From Pyxidicoccus caerfyrddinensis (lineage in GTDB: Bacteria; Myxococcota; Myxococcia; Myxococcales; Myxococcaceae), in the NCBI RefSeq assembly GCF_010894405.1, contig NZ_JAAIYA010000007.1, positions 310,001 to 374,000 on the forward strand: a DNA stretch of 64,000 nt, in the 5' to 3' direction. This document shows, piece after piece, positions 16,416-28,754 of the stretch; within the stretch, counting starts at the first letter, position 1; each line of letters opens with the position of its first letter. The position numbers and the translations under genes were made by a program. The notes beneath the pieces were generated by a model. The model had not been told where the DNA came from, did not search any database, and worked only from the letters and a program-made list of their open reading frames with translations.

Positions 16416-16951
16416 AACTCCGCGGGTTGCTGCTCCTCGCCGTCCTCGCCGCTTCCGGGTGCATCCGCGCCCCGCAAATCGTCATGGTCGACCGTGCGAC
16501 GGCGCTCGAGGAACAGGCCGCGGGCTCGTTCAAGGAAGTGGAGCAGCGGCTGGCTCGCGCGGGCATGAGCCCGACGCCGGTGCCACTCACACCCAACCAA
16601 CTGGAGGACCTGGGCATCCGGCCCACGCCGCTCGTCGAGAACCTCGGCAAGACGCAGGCGGACCGCGTCGACGAGCTGCTGTTTCGCCACTGCGTGGGCG
16701 AAGGGCGGGACGGACTGCTGGTGGACACCCGGCGCAGCTGCCTGGCCGGACGCCTGACCGCCGATGACGTCGCGCTGGTGGAGCGGGTGAACCGGGCCCG
16801 GCAGCAGCTGTGGAAGTGGATGCGGACGGTCCGCCCGGGAGTGTCCGAAGAGGCGCTGCGGCGGAGCTGGCACCAGGTGCACACGGAGGGGGTCATCTGC
16901 GGCGGCTGGGTCGAAGGCGCTGACGGCGTCTGGGGAGAGAAGAAGTGCTGA
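16412..16951 (+). CDS. YdbL-like DUF1318 lipoprotein
   Basis: A 179-residue lipoprotein. Residues 1-16 are a signal peptide and Cys17 is the lipidation site (AASGC). The C-terminal third (VERVNRARQQLWKWM and CGGWVEGADGVWGEKKC) follows the pattern of E. coli YdbL, where an Asn-Ala-Arg helix is followed by a GEYVQGINGKW end. In E. coli the lipoprotein YnbE and the periplasmic YdbL both serve YdbH. Here one lipidated protein appears to combine both roles. Start and stop overlap both neighbours, so it belongs to a tight operon. Confidence 0.7.
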   Translation: MKLRGLLLLAVLAASGCIRAPQIVMVDRATALEEQAAGSFKEVEQRLARAGMSPTPVPLTPNQLEDLGIRPTPLVENLGKTQADRVDELLFRHCVGEGRDGLLVDTRRSCLAGRLTADDVALVERVNRARQQLWKWMRTVRPGVSEEALRRSWHQVHTEGVICGGWVEGADGVWGEKKC

Positions 16952-19900
16952 CGCCCCGTGGCCGGTGGCTCCCGGTCCTGGCCGTCCTCCTCGCCAGCGG
17001 CGTCTGGGCCCAGGACGACGAGAACGACGGAGGCTTGCGCACGCTCCTCCGGCTCACCGTGGGCATGGGAGATCAGTTCCTGGGGCAGCTCGCGCCCGAT
17101 GGGAACACGCTGATCTTCGTGTCCAACCGAAGCATCGCGACCGAAATCTACGGCCAGGACGTGGACACGGGCCGCGAGCGCCGCCTCTTCGACGAAGGCG
17201 CGGACGTGACCTGGCCGCGCATCAGTCCCGACGGCAAACACCTGCTCTACATCTCGTTCCGGAACCAGGCCAGCGGCCAGCTCTGTGTGCGGACGCTGCC
17301 CGATGCGGAAGACCGCCGCTGCCTCGAAGAGGAGACCAGCGCGCTGCAGGCGGAGTGGATCGACGCCTCGCATGTCGCGCTGGTGAGCCGGGCGACCATC
17401 CAGGGTGACCTGCGCTTGTCGCGAGTCACGGTGGGGCCGAAGCTGAGCGTGAGCCCCCTGCTCGAGCGCAACCTGACCAGTCCCACCCTCTCACCCGATG
17501 GGCGCTGGCTGGTGTACGTCCCGGTGGAGCGCTCCGTGCAGCAGGTGGGCCCCGGCTTCGCCGCGCGCGCCTCGCGCCACCTGGAGGCAATCCGGCTGAA
17601 TCTCCCCGGCGCGGTCCCCGTACCTCTGGCGCTCGAGCTTCCGGGACAGACGGGGCAGCCGGTGTTCTCGCTCGATGGGCGCTCCCTGTACGTGGTGCAG
17701 TTCTTCACCGACTCCAACGCGGACGGGGTGATTGACGCTGGCGACCGCGGGATGCTGTTCCGGGTGCCTTTCGCCACCGAGCGAGACGACGCACCCGAGC
17801 TGGCCGCCGCCTCCAGTCCTGACCAGCTCACCAGCGAGACCTGGAGCTGCGAGTACCCGGCGCCCGCGGCCGCGACGCTCATCGCGACCTGCTCGCGCGA
17901 TGGGTCGCTGGATGTGTATCAACTGCCGCTGGATGGCCAGGTTCCCAGCAACTGGGATGTTCCTCGTCTCAACGAGGAGCTGAACATGGTCGGCCGGCGC
18001 GCGGACCTGCTCCTGCTCTACCGCCAGCGCCTGCTGCGCGAGGCCCGGCCCAAGCCCCGCCGTCTGCTGATGATGCGCCTGAGCCGGCTGCACCTGGCCT
18101 TCGAGGACTTCGATGCGGCGGAGTTCTATGCCCGCCACATGCGCTCGGTGGACGACCCCGCCACCGCGGGACTGGCGGAGCCGCTGCAGCTCCTCATCGA
18201 CCACCGCCGCGACATGAAGGAGCGCGAGCGCGGCCGCATGATGGACGAGCTGAGCGAAGTCGAGCGGCAGCGCATGGCCGCGCTGGACCCCGCCGCCGCG
18301 CCCAGCCCGCCCTCCGCCGTCTTCCGGCACGTGGTGCGCAGTGAGCTGGCGGAGTCCGCCGGAGACTTCACGCTGGCGCGTCAGGAGCTGGAAGCAGCCC
18401 AGGTGACGGACACCACGCCGCGCGGGGTGCTGGAGGCCTGGTACGACAGAGCGGACGCGCTGTACCGCGCGCTCGACGACAGGGAGGCGCTGGTCGAAGC
18501 CGCCCGCCGGCTTTCCACGAACAAGGTCTTCAAGGAAGACGACCAGCTCGACTTCGCTCGCGCCGCGGTCCGCGCCCTGTACCGGGGACGTCCCTACGAA
18601 GAGGCGGATGCCGCCATGGCCCGGGCACTCGCCTCGGAGCCCGCGGGCTCGGCCTATGCATTCGCCCTGGAGTCGGGCCGGCACATCAACGCGTTGCACG
18701 AAGAGCGCCCACCGCGCCCCGTTCGGGATGCACTGATGGCGTTCTACCATCAGCAGAAGGACCCCATCCGTCGGCGCGCGCTGGTGCAGGACGCCGTCGA
18801 GCGCGCGTCGGGGCTCGGCGCCGACGGCGTGCTGGAGGCCTTCGCCACGGCCTACGTCGACGACGTCGCACCCGGCACCGAGGAGCGCCGCCGGGCCGAG
18901 CGGTTGTTCCGCCGCGCGCTGACGGGCCGCGCCTACCGCCGATTGGGCCGGGAGCGCCTGGACGACGCCCGCGCCGACTTCGACCTGGTGACGCAACGGA
19001 CCGGCTCACTGGAGAGCGCCGTCGAGTCCATGAGCCTGCGCCTGCGGGCCGGTGTCAGCCCCGAGGTGGTGGAGAAGGAAGTCACCACCACCTCCGCGAA
19101 AATGGCGGAGCCGCTCAGGCACTTCGTGAAGGCCTATCTCACCGCGCGCAAGCTGCCCGAGCTGGATGACCGAGCTCATGCCCAGGCGGTGAAGGCGGCC
19201 GTGGAGGAGCTGCGCGCCTCGTGGCAGGAACTCAAGAACCAGCGCGCAGTGCAGGCCCTCTACGGTGCCATCCAGCACGAGGACTTCCTCCGCGGCCATG
19301 ACCCCGCCTCCGCCGAGCGCGCCAACCGGCACTACCTGGTGGCCCTGGACCTGGTGCGCAACAACGTCCGCTACAAGGCGATGCTCCTCGGCGCGCTGGG
19401 GCTGCTGCACACGCAGGTGGGCAACTTCCACATCGCCCTGGGCTACCTCGAGCAGCGGGACAAGTACCCCTACGTGGACAACGCGGCGGGGCTGGCGGTG
19501 GCCCTCGCCCGCGCCCGGGCGCTCCTGCACGTCGGCCGCGAGGCGGAGTCGGCGAAGGCAGCGGACCAGGCCCTGGCCATGGTGGACGCCTCACCGACGC
19601 TGGCCCCGTTCGCCTCCCTGACGTTGGATCGCGCGGCGCTCTACAACCTGGCCGCGGGCCGGTTCGACCGCGCGTTGGCGCTCTACGACCGCGAGCTGCC
19701 CACCGTGGAAGCAGGCCCCCCCGACGCGGAGGGGCTGCGCAACCGGCTGGTGGTGCGGCTGGCCCGCTGCGCCGCGGCGCTCGGCGCGGGTCATCCCCAG
19801 CAGGCGATGGAGGACCTGGACAAGGTGGACCGCGACCTGGCGACCCCGGCCGTGCAGGCCACGCTGAACCAGGCACACGCCACACGCGAGCATGTGCAGC

Positions 19901-20409
19901 GCGCCTATCGCATCATCGCCGCGGGACTGCGCGCGAATGTGGAGGGCAAGCTCGGGCACCTGGAGGCCGCCGCCCAGGCACTCGAACAGCGGCGCGCGCT
20001 GTTCCTGGAGCAGTTCGATGAGACGGACCGCGATGAGGACCTCCGCGCGGTGATGCTGGCGGAGCTGCGGCTGGCCGAGAATGCCGTGGACCGTCGTGAC
20101 ACGTCGCTGGCGGCCCGGTGGTTGGGACAGACGTTGGGGCACGCGGACACCCTGCACGCCCGCACCCACGCACCGGTCGAGGCCGGCCAACTGGACGTGC
20201 TCTGGTTCGCGGCGCAGCTGCACCTGGATGGGACGACGCAGCTGCCCTTCGACGTGCCCGGGCGGATGGGCCAGGCGCAGCGAACCCTCATCGACCAGCG
20301 CAATCCCACCTGGCGCTCCTATCTGGCGTGGTTCGAGATCTACCTGGCGCTCAGCACGGACGTGCCCGCGGAGGTCCGGGAAGCGCTGCTGCTGCCGACA
20401 CAGCCGTAG
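16945..20409 (+). CDS. Secreted beta-propeller (TolB/WD40-like) and TPR protein
   Basis: A 1154-residue exported protein starting at GTG 16945 inside the previous gene. Residues 1-22 form a signal peptide ending near VWAQ. Residues about 35-340 carry repeated PD40/TolB-type blades (for example GQLAPDGNTLIFVSN, WPRISPDGKHLLYIS, SPTLSPDGRWLVYVP). Residues about 350-1150 are almost entirely helical hairpins in TPR style. No catalytic motif is seen. It is the third member of the YdbH-YdbL operon, so a periplasmic scaffold role in envelope lipid transport is possible, though this family does not occur in the E. coli operon. Confidence 0.7.
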   Translation: MLTPRGRWLPVLAVLLASGVWAQDDENDGGLRTLLRLTVGMGDQFLGQLAPDGNTLIFVSNRSIATEIYGQDVDTGRERRLFDEGADVTWPRISPDGKHLLYISFRNQASGQLCVRTLPDAEDRRCLEEETSALQAEWIDASHVALVSRATIQGDLRLSRVTVGPKLSVSPLLERNLTSPTLSPDGRWLVYVPVERSVQQVGPGFAARASRHLEAIRLNLPGAVPVPLALELPGQTGQPVFSLDGRSLYVVQFFTDSNADGVIDAGDRGMLFRVPFATERDDAPELAAASSPDQLTSETWSCEYPAPAAATLIATCSRDGSLDVYQLPLDGQVPSNWDVPRLNEELNMVGRRADLLLLYRQRLLREARPKPRRLLMMRLSRLHLAFEDFDAAEFYARHMRSVDDPATAGLAEPLQLLIDHRRDMKERERGRMMDELSEVERQRMAALDPAAAPSPPSAVFRHVVRSELAESAGDFTLARQELEAAQVTDTTPRGVLEAWYDRADALYRALDDREALVEAARRLSTNKVFKEDDQLDFARAAVRALYRGRPYEEADAAMARALASEPAGSAYAFALESGRHINALHEERPPRPVRDALMAFYHQQKDPIRRRALVQDAVERASGLGADGVLEAFATAYVDDVAPGTEERRRAERLFRRALTGRAYRRLGRERLDDARADFDLVTQRTGSLESAVESMSLRLRAGVSPEVVEKEVTTTSAKMAEPLRHFVKAYLTARKLPELDDRAHAQAVKAAVEELRASWQELKNQRAVQALYGAIQHEDFLRGHDPASAERANRHYLVALDLVRNNVRYKAMLLGALGLLHTQVGNFHIALGYLEQRDKYPYVDNAAGLAVALARARALLHVGREAESAKAADQALAMVDASPTLAPFASLTLDRAALYNLAAGRFDRALALYDRELPTVEAGPPDAEGLRNRLVVRLARCAAALGAGHPQQAMEDLDKVDRDLATPAVQATLNQAHATREHVQRAYRIIAAGLRANVEGKLGHLEAAAQALEQRRALFLEQFDETDRDEDLRAVMLAELRLAENAVDRRDTSLAARWLGQTLGHADTLHARTHAPVEAGQLDVLWFAAQLHLDGTTQLPFDVPGRMGQAQRTLIDQRNPTWRSYLAWFEIYLALSTDVPAEVREALLLPTQP

Positions 20410-20594
20410 CGACCGGCTGTCCCCCACCCGACAGCGCCCGCCCGGACACCGTCCAACCGTCCCGGCCCGCCGTCCGTCCCTCCCCGGGCACGCCACCGGA
20501 CAAGGTCAGCCACAGGGCGCGTGGGCCGTCCTCCTACCCCATGCACCCTCCAAGAACTCCTGCGCCGCCCCGCGTTGTGGCATATACCCACACC

Positions 20595-23278
<2,684 letters not shown>

Positions 23279-23282
<4 letters not shown>

Positions 23283-23944
23283 GTCCCCGGTCCTCCCCTT
23301 CCCTGGCGCCGACGGCGCTCCTCACCGCTGCGGCCCTCCTGTTGGGGGGCTGCACGAAGGAGGAGTCCGCGCGGGGTGCCGAGGGCGGGGGAGATGACCG
23401 GACGCTGCAGAAGCTCCGCGCCGAGGTGGACCGGGTGAACCAGGGTGGCCATCCCACCCGGGGGCCCGAGTCGACGCGGGGCGACCCGAATGCGCAGCTG
23501 GCGGGACTGGCCGCGGGGCTCGACGAGTCCGCGGACCGCCCGCTGGCGCTGCCCGAGCCCAACGCCACCGTGCACGTGGACACCCTCGCGGTGAAGCTCA
23601 CCGGGCTGGAGTCCTCGCACTCGGTGAAGGGCTCCGGGAAGGTGGCCCTGACGACGGAGGAGTTGTTCCTCCGCGTGCGGCTCGTCACGCAGAACGTGGG
23701 CGCCGCGCCAATGACGTTGGACCTGGACGGCGCGCAGGTGATGGGCGCGGGAGGCCAGCCGTATCCGCTGGCCCGTGACGCGCAGGTGGTGGCGGGCACG
23801 CGGCCCCTTCGGCGCACCTGGGCGCCGCAGGAGCGCACCGACGTGGTCCTCCTGTTCGAGCTCCCCCCGGCAGCCTTGCTGGAAGACGGCCTGCACCTGG
23901 TGATGCAGGGGTCCGGAGGGGACGTACGGATTCCCCTGCGATGA
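23279..23944 (+). CDS. Putative lipoprotein with DUF4352-like beta domain
   Basis: A 221-residue lipoprotein. The signal peptide ends in LLLGGC with the lipid-modified Cys at about residue 25. After a low-complexity linker, residues 95-220 read like a small immunoglobulin-type domain (LRVRLVTQNVGAAPMTLDLD, then a VVLLFELPP strand) similar to DUF4352/telomere-binding-like extracellular domains. It starts with GTG overlapping the alaS stop and overlaps the Hsp70 fusion gene by ATGA, so it is translated in a coupled operon. Function unknown. Confidence 0.7.
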
Positions 23945-26598
23945 GCGGGCTCGCGTCCAAGCTCCTTCCCCTGCGAATCCGTCTTCCGTACACGACGGAG
24001 GACGAGTTCATCGAGAAGTACGGCTCGAACGTGGCGCGCGGCGGCGTGTTCGTGGCCACGCGCGCGCTGAAGCCCGAGGGCACCGGGCTCGCGTTCGAGT
24101 TCGTGCTGGCGGACGGCACGCGGCTGCTGCGCGGCGAAGGCGTGGTGGTGAAGGCGCAGGTGGACGCGGGCGGCGGGCGCGCCGGAATGACGGTGCGCTT
24201 CGTGAAGCTGGACGCCGCGAGCAAGGCGCTCATCGACCGCGTGGTGGCCCGGCGCAGCGGCTCGGCCGAGCCTGCGCGACGCGTGACGGAAGCGGCGCCC
24301 GCTCCGGCGCCCGTCGAAGAGCAAGCCGCGACACCGGCCGAGGCCGCGACGAGCGAAGAGGCAGGGACCGCCGAGCGTGGGGAACCCACGCCGTCCGAGG
24401 AGTCCGGAGCGGCCGAAGCGGCTCCGTCCGAGACACGCCCGGAGGCCGCCGCCGCGTCCGAGCCGTCGCCCCGGACAGAGGAGGATGAAGACCTCGGCTT
24501 CGACATCACCGCGAGCCTGACGGAGCCGGAGTCGGAAGAAGCGCCAACGTCTCGCGAGTCGGCTGCGCCAGCTCCCGAGTCCGTCCAGGCGCCCTGGGAG
24601 GCGCCTCCTCCCGCGGTGAGCACGCCCACGCCGGCTTCCGAGCCGCTCGCGGCGACCGCGCCGCCCGTCGCGAGCGAGGGCATCAAGCCTGCACCATCCA
24701 CCGAGGCCCGCCTGCCCACAGGCCAGCCTTCTGCCCCGACTGGCCCCATGGCCGAGCCGGCGGGAGCCATCACCGGCGACCGTGCCGAGCCGCCGTCCAC
24801 TCCGGCAACCGTCGAGCGCGCGGAGGCACAGCCCACCACGCCGCCCCCCGTGGACCGCACCGCGCCGGCCACCACCGAGCCTCCGCCCCAGCCCACCGCG
24901 CCGGCCACTCCCACCGAGCCCGAGCCTACGTCCTCCGCCGCCCAGGACGCCGAGGCGGTGCGCAACCGCCGCCGCGCGCTGCTCGACGTACCCGTCACGT
25001 CGACCACGCCGGTGCCTTCGGTACCGGAAGTCATCCTCGGCATCGACCTGGGTACCTCGCACGCGCGCGTCGCCGTCTTCCACGAGGGCACCGCGAAGCT
25101 CGTCCCGCTCCCCGGCACGGACGGCACGGAATTGCCCGCCCTCGTCGCGGTGGACGGCAGCGGCGAGCTGCTCGTCGGCCCGGGCGCGCAGGTGGAAGCG
25201 GACCGCGCTCCGCGCCGCGCCGCCACGGGCCTCAAGCGGCTGCTCGGCCTGCGCGCGCGCTCGCCCCGGCTGCGCGAGCTGTCCCCGCAGCTCCCCTTCC
25301 CCGTCGCGTCCGACCCGAGCGGTGACGCGGCCGTCGAGCTGGGCGGCCGGCTCATCGCCCCCACGCTCTTCACCGCCCTGCTGCTGCGCGAGCTGAAGCA
25401 CGCCGCGGCGACCTTCGTCGGCCGCAAGGCCACGCGCGCCGTCATCTGCGCGCCCACGCACTTCACCGACCGCCAGCGCGCCGCCCTGCGCGAGGCCGCG
25501 ACGCTCGCGGGGCTCGACGCGCAGCGCATCCTCACCGCTTCCGCCGCCGCGGCGCTCGCGTACGGCCAGGGCCGGGGGCTCGCCCGCAAGCGGGTGCTCG
25601 TCGTGGACCTGGGCGGCGGCGGCCTGGAAGTCTGCGTCGTCCAGGTGACGGGCGACGACCTCGAGGTCATCACCACCGGCGGCGACCCGATGGTGGGCGG
25701 CATGGACTTCGACGCCCGCATCGCCGAGGCGCTCGCCTCCGACCTCGCCGACCAGGGCGTCCCCCGGCCGCAGCACCTGCTCGACTGGGCCCCGCTGCGC
25801 ACCGCCGCCGAGGCCACCAAGGTGGCCCTCTCCGAGCGCGAGCAGGTGGACGTCTCGCTCGCCTCGGGCACGGTGCCCCCCTTCACCCGCGAGCGCGTGG
25901 AGGCCCTCACCGCGGACCTCGCCCAGCGCGTGACGGCCGTCGTCCGCGAGGTGCTGGAGTCCAACGCCCTCTCACCGCAGGGGCTGGACGCGGTGCTGCT
26001 CGTGGGCGGGCAGAGCCGCACGCCGCTGGTGCGCCGCCGGCTGGAGGAGAGCCTGGGCGTCCCCGTGCGCGACGACGTGGACCCGCGCGGCGCGGTGGCG
26101 CTCGGCGCGGCGCTGCTCGGTCAGGGCCTGCTGCTGGCCGAGGCCGGCAAGCCCGCCGCCACCGTGTCCGAGGTGCTCTCCGCCCCCATCGGCGTCGCCG
26201 AGCGCGGCGGCACCCTGCGCCGCGTGCTGGAGCGCAACACCCGCCTGCCCACCAGCAAGACGTTGGTGCTGCCCATCCCCTCGCCTGGCGCCCTGGAGCT
26301 CGCCCTCTTCCAGGGCCCCTCCCCCCTGGCGACGGAGGACGAATACCTCGGCAAGCTCTCCCTCTTCGTCGAGCGGCCGGGCGAGGCCGAGCTGCACTTC
26401 GCCCTCACCGCGGACGGCGCCCTCTCGCTGGAGGCCACGCTCCCCGGCGCGAAGCGAAAGCCCGTCTCCCTGGCCGGCGACGACCTGGACGACGCGGCCC
26501 GCGACACGCTCATCGCCCGCTCACCCCTGGAGGGCGAGCCCGAGGCGCGTCCGGGCGGCCTGCTGTCCGGACTGAAGAAGCTCTTCGGCCGCCGCTGA
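23941..26598 (+). CDS. PilZ-like domain fused to a DnaK/Hsp70-type ATPase
   Basis: An 885-residue protein with three regions. Residues 1-105 are a TIGR02266-type PilZ-like domain common in myxobacteria (RIRLPYTTEDEFIEKYGSNV, then ARGGVFVATRALKP). Residues about 110-340 are a Pro/Ala/Glu/Thr-rich linker. Residues about 362-720 are an Hsp70 nucleotide-binding domain (ILGIDLGTSHARVAVF, VLVVDLGGGGLEVCVVQ, DAVLLVGGQSRTPLVRRRLE), followed by a short beta-type end instead of a full substrate-binding lid. It may couple a small-molecule or surface signal to a chaperone ATPase. It lacks the classical c-di-GMP RxxxR box at the domain start, so c-di-GMP binding is uncertain. No J-domain or GrpE partner is adjacent. 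Confidence 0.85.
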   Translation: MSGLASKLLPLRIRLPYTTEDEFIEKYGSNVARGGVFVATRALKPEGTGLAFEFVLADGTRLLRGEGVVVKAQVDAGGGRAGMTVRFVKLDAASKALIDRVVARRSGSAEPARRVTEAAPAPAPVEEQAATPAEAATSEEAGTAERGEPTPSEESGAAEAAPSETRPEAAAASEPSPRTEEDEDLGFDITASLTEPESEEAPTSRESAAPAPESVQAPWEAPPPAVSTPTPASEPLAATAPPVASEGIKPAPSTEARLPTGQPSAPTGPMAEPAGAITGDRAEPPSTPATVERAEAQPTTPPPVDRTAPATTEPPPQPTAPATPTEPEPTSSAAQDAEAVRNRRRALLDVPVTSTTPVPSVPEVILGIDLGTSHARVAVFHEGTAKLVPLPGTDGTELPALVAVDGSGELLVGPGAQVEADRAPRRAATGLKRLLGLRARSPRLRELSPQLPFPVASDPSGDAAVELGGRLIAPTLFTALLLRELKHAAATFVGRKATRAVICAPTHFTDRQRAALREAATLAGLDAQRILTASAAAALAYGQGRGLARKRVLVVDLGGGGLEVCVVQVTGDDLEVITTGGDPMVGGMDFDARIAEALASDLADQGVPRPQHLLDWAPLRTAAEATKVALSEREQVDVSLASGTVPPFTRERVEALTADLAQRVTAVVREVLESNALSPQGLDAVLLVGGQSRTPLVRRRLEESLGVPVRDDVDPRGAVALGAALLGQGLLLAEAGKPAATVSEVLSAPIGVAERGGTLRRVLERNTRLPTSKTLVLPIPSPGALELALFQGPSPLATEDEYLGKLSLFVERPGEAELHFALTADGALSLEATLPGAKRKPVSLAGDDLDDAARDTLIARSPLEGEPEARPGGLLSGLKKLFGRR

Positions 26599-26735
26599 GC
26601 GCCCGGCCCCTCCAACGCTGGAAGGCACCTTCGCGTCGCGGCCCTGCGAGCCACCGCCAGCCGCAGTGTCCCTCCCTGTAGCCTTGTCGACGGATGCCCA
26701 CCTTTCCGCTGACCGATTCATCGGGGAGGAATGCG

Positions 26736-27350
26736 ATGCGACGTTCGATTTGGGGAGGAGCCGCCATAGCGGCCGCATGCCTGGCAGCGCCAGCGTTCGC
26801 GATTGAAGCCCAGCAAGTAGGCCCGAAGCTGGGCGTGAAGGAGAACCCCCCGGTGGGGCTCGACGTCAGCCTGGGCGTGGGCGGCTACACCGGCGACCTG
26901 GCCGACAACACCAACCCGGGCCCGCTGCTGGGCATCGCCGCCACCGCGCAGCCGTGGTCGCTCATCGGCATCGAGACCGGCTACCAGGGCCAGCGCCTCG
27001 CCATCGACGACAGCCGGGTGGACAGCGGCGAGGGCATCTGGCGCCACAACGGGACCATCCTCGGCAAGGTGGGGCCGCTGCTCAACGAGAAGTGGCGGCC
27101 CTTCGTGGGGGCCGGCTTCGGCCTGAGCTACCTCAACCCCTCGAACGGCGCGGAGGACGTCTACGACAACGACGTCCAGACCGAGATCCCGCTGGCGGCC
27201 GGCCTGGACTACCGCTTCGGCAACATCGTCGCCGGCGCGCGCGCCACGTACAGCCTCGTCGGCAACGAGGAGCTGGTCCAGTCGCCCGGCGGAGGTGACG
27301 AGACGGGCAGCCTGTTCAACGCCAACATCACCGTTGGCGGCCGCTTCTAG
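26736..27350 (+). CDS. Outer-membrane beta-barrel protein
   Basis: A 204-residue protein with signal peptide (about 1-24, ending APAFA). Its body has alternating beta-strand segments (DVSLGVGGYTGDL, RPFVGAGFGLSYLNP) and a terminal aromatic residue (ITVGGRF), as in OmpA/OmpW-like eight-stranded barrels. The ATG at 26736 has GGGGAGGA at 26723-26730, better than the in-frame start at 26694. Specific function unknown. Confidence 0.75.
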   Translation: MRRSIWGGAAIAAACLAAPAFAIEAQQVGPKLGVKENPPVGLDVSLGVGGYTGDLADNTNPGPLLGIAATAQPWSLIGIETGYQGQRLAIDDSRVDSGEGIWRHNGTILGKVGPLLNEKWRPFVGAGFGLSYLNPSNGAEDVYDNDVQTEIPLAAGLDYRFGNIVAGARATYSLVGNEELVQSPGGGDETGSLFNANITVGGRF

Positions 27351-27357
27351 CTCCGCG

Positions 27358-28695
27358 TCACAGCGAGAAGCGGGCCAGCACCGACTCGGGGCGGGGGTCC
27401 TTCTCCCACGCCTCGAGCACGGCCACCGCGGGCGAGCGTCCCGAGGCGGCCACTTCCGCCAGCGGGTCCAGCAGCGGCGCGTCCGCCGCGTCCAGCCGCT
27501 GCAGGCCGCGCCGGGAGATGGCCACCATCTCCGCGGCCAGCCGCTTCAGCTCCTGTGAGCCCAGCTTCCCGCCCAGCCCCTCGCGGCGCGCGGTGTCGTG
27601 GAACGCCTGGTGCTCGGCGAAGCTCAGCTTCGGGAGCAGGCGCTCCGCCTCGTCCAGCGCGGTGGCGTCGTAGAGGATGCCGCGCCACAGCGCTCCCAGC
27701 GCGCCTGTCATCGCCGGATTCACGCAGTCCGCGCCGCGCACCTCCAGCACCTTCTTCAGCCGCACCTCGGGGAAGAGCGTGGACAGGTGGTCCGTCCAGT
27801 CGTCCAGATCGGGCGGCTTGCCCTCGAACCCCTCCTTCAAGAGCTGCCGGAAGGAGAGCTTGGGGTGCAGGTACTGCCCGTTGCGGCGAAGGAAGAGCAG
27901 CGGCGCGTCCAGCGCCCAGTCCACGTAGGCGCGGTAGGAGAACGAGCCGTCGAAGAACGCCGGCAGGTAGCCACAGCGCGTCGGGTCCACCTCGTCCCAG
28001 ACGCGGTTGCGGAAGGACAGGTAGCCGGACGGCTTGCCCTCCACCAGCGGGCTGTTGGCGTAGATGGCGTTCATCAGCGGTGACAGCCGCGCCACCACCA
28101 CCGTCTTGCGGACACAGTCCGCCTCGTCCGCCCAGTCCAGGGACACCTGTCCGGTGGCGGTCATCAGCATCATGTTCAGCGCCAGCCGGCCGCGCTCCGG
28201 CAGCGTGCGGCGCATGACCAGGTAGCGCGTCTTCGGCATCCACGGCATGTCCGCCGGGGTGACGGTGGGCCGGTAGCCCAGGAAGACGATGCGCAGGCCC
28301 AGCGCGTCCGCCGCCGTCTTCACCTCGCGCAGGTGCGCCAGGTTCTCCTCGTGCGCCTCGCGCGCCGTGTGGAAGGGGCTGCCGGACAGCTCGAACTGTC
28401 CACCCGGCTCCAGGGAGATGGTGGCCATGCCGCGCTGCAGGGCGATGACGGGCGACTCGGGCGTCTCCCGGAAGGGCGTGTAGCCCCCCGGCGCCAGCCG
28501 GCCCAGCAGCGCACCCACGCCCGACTCACCCTCATAGGGCAGGGGCTTCGCGGACCCGGCGGGGTAGATGAACTTCTCGTGCTCCAGGCCGAGCCGGTGC
28601 TCGCCCCGGGGCTTCTCGGCGGCCCGGAAGCCGGCCACCAGCATGTCGACGGAGGTGATGGGCTCGGAGGCCGCGCGCTTGAGATCGAGAGACAT
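27358..28695 (-). CDS. gshA: Glutamate--cysteine ligase, GCS2/plant-type
   Basis: A 445-residue enzyme for the first, ATP-dependent step of glutathione synthesis (gamma-glutamylcysteine formation). Family signs are HRLGLEHEKFIYP near the N-terminus, LEPGGQFELSGSP around residue 95, and the MMLMTATGQVSLDW and YANSPLVEGKPSGYLSFRN blocks typical of the plant/alphaproteobacterial type. It converges with the outer-membrane protein gene with only 7 bp between the stops. No gshB is in the window. Confidence 0.93.
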   Translation of the reverse strand: MSLDLKRAASEPITSVDMLVAGFRAAEKPRGEHRLGLEHEKFIYPAGSAKPLPYEGESGVGALLGRLAPGGYTPFRETPESPVIALQRGMATISLEPGGQFELSGSPFHTAREAHEENLAHLREVKTAADALGLRIVFLGYRPTVTPADMPWMPKTRYLVMRRTLPERGRLALNMMLMTATGQVSLDWADEADCVRKTVVVARLSPLMNAIYANSPLVEGKPSGYLSFRNRVWDEVDPTRCGYLPAFFDGSFSYRAYVDWALDAPLLFLRRNGQYLHPKLSFRQLLKEGFEGKPPDLDDWTDHLSTLFPEVRLKKVLEVRGADCVNPAMTGALGALWRGILYDATALDEAERLLPKLSFAEHQAFHDTARREGLGGKLGSQELKRLAAEMVAISRRGLQRLDAADAPLLDPLAEVAASGRSPAVAVLEAWEKDPRPESVLARFSL

Positions 28696-28754
28696 GAGCG
28701 CGCCCTATATAACGTGGGACATTGGACCCGCCCTGATTTGCGCACGGCCCCTTC

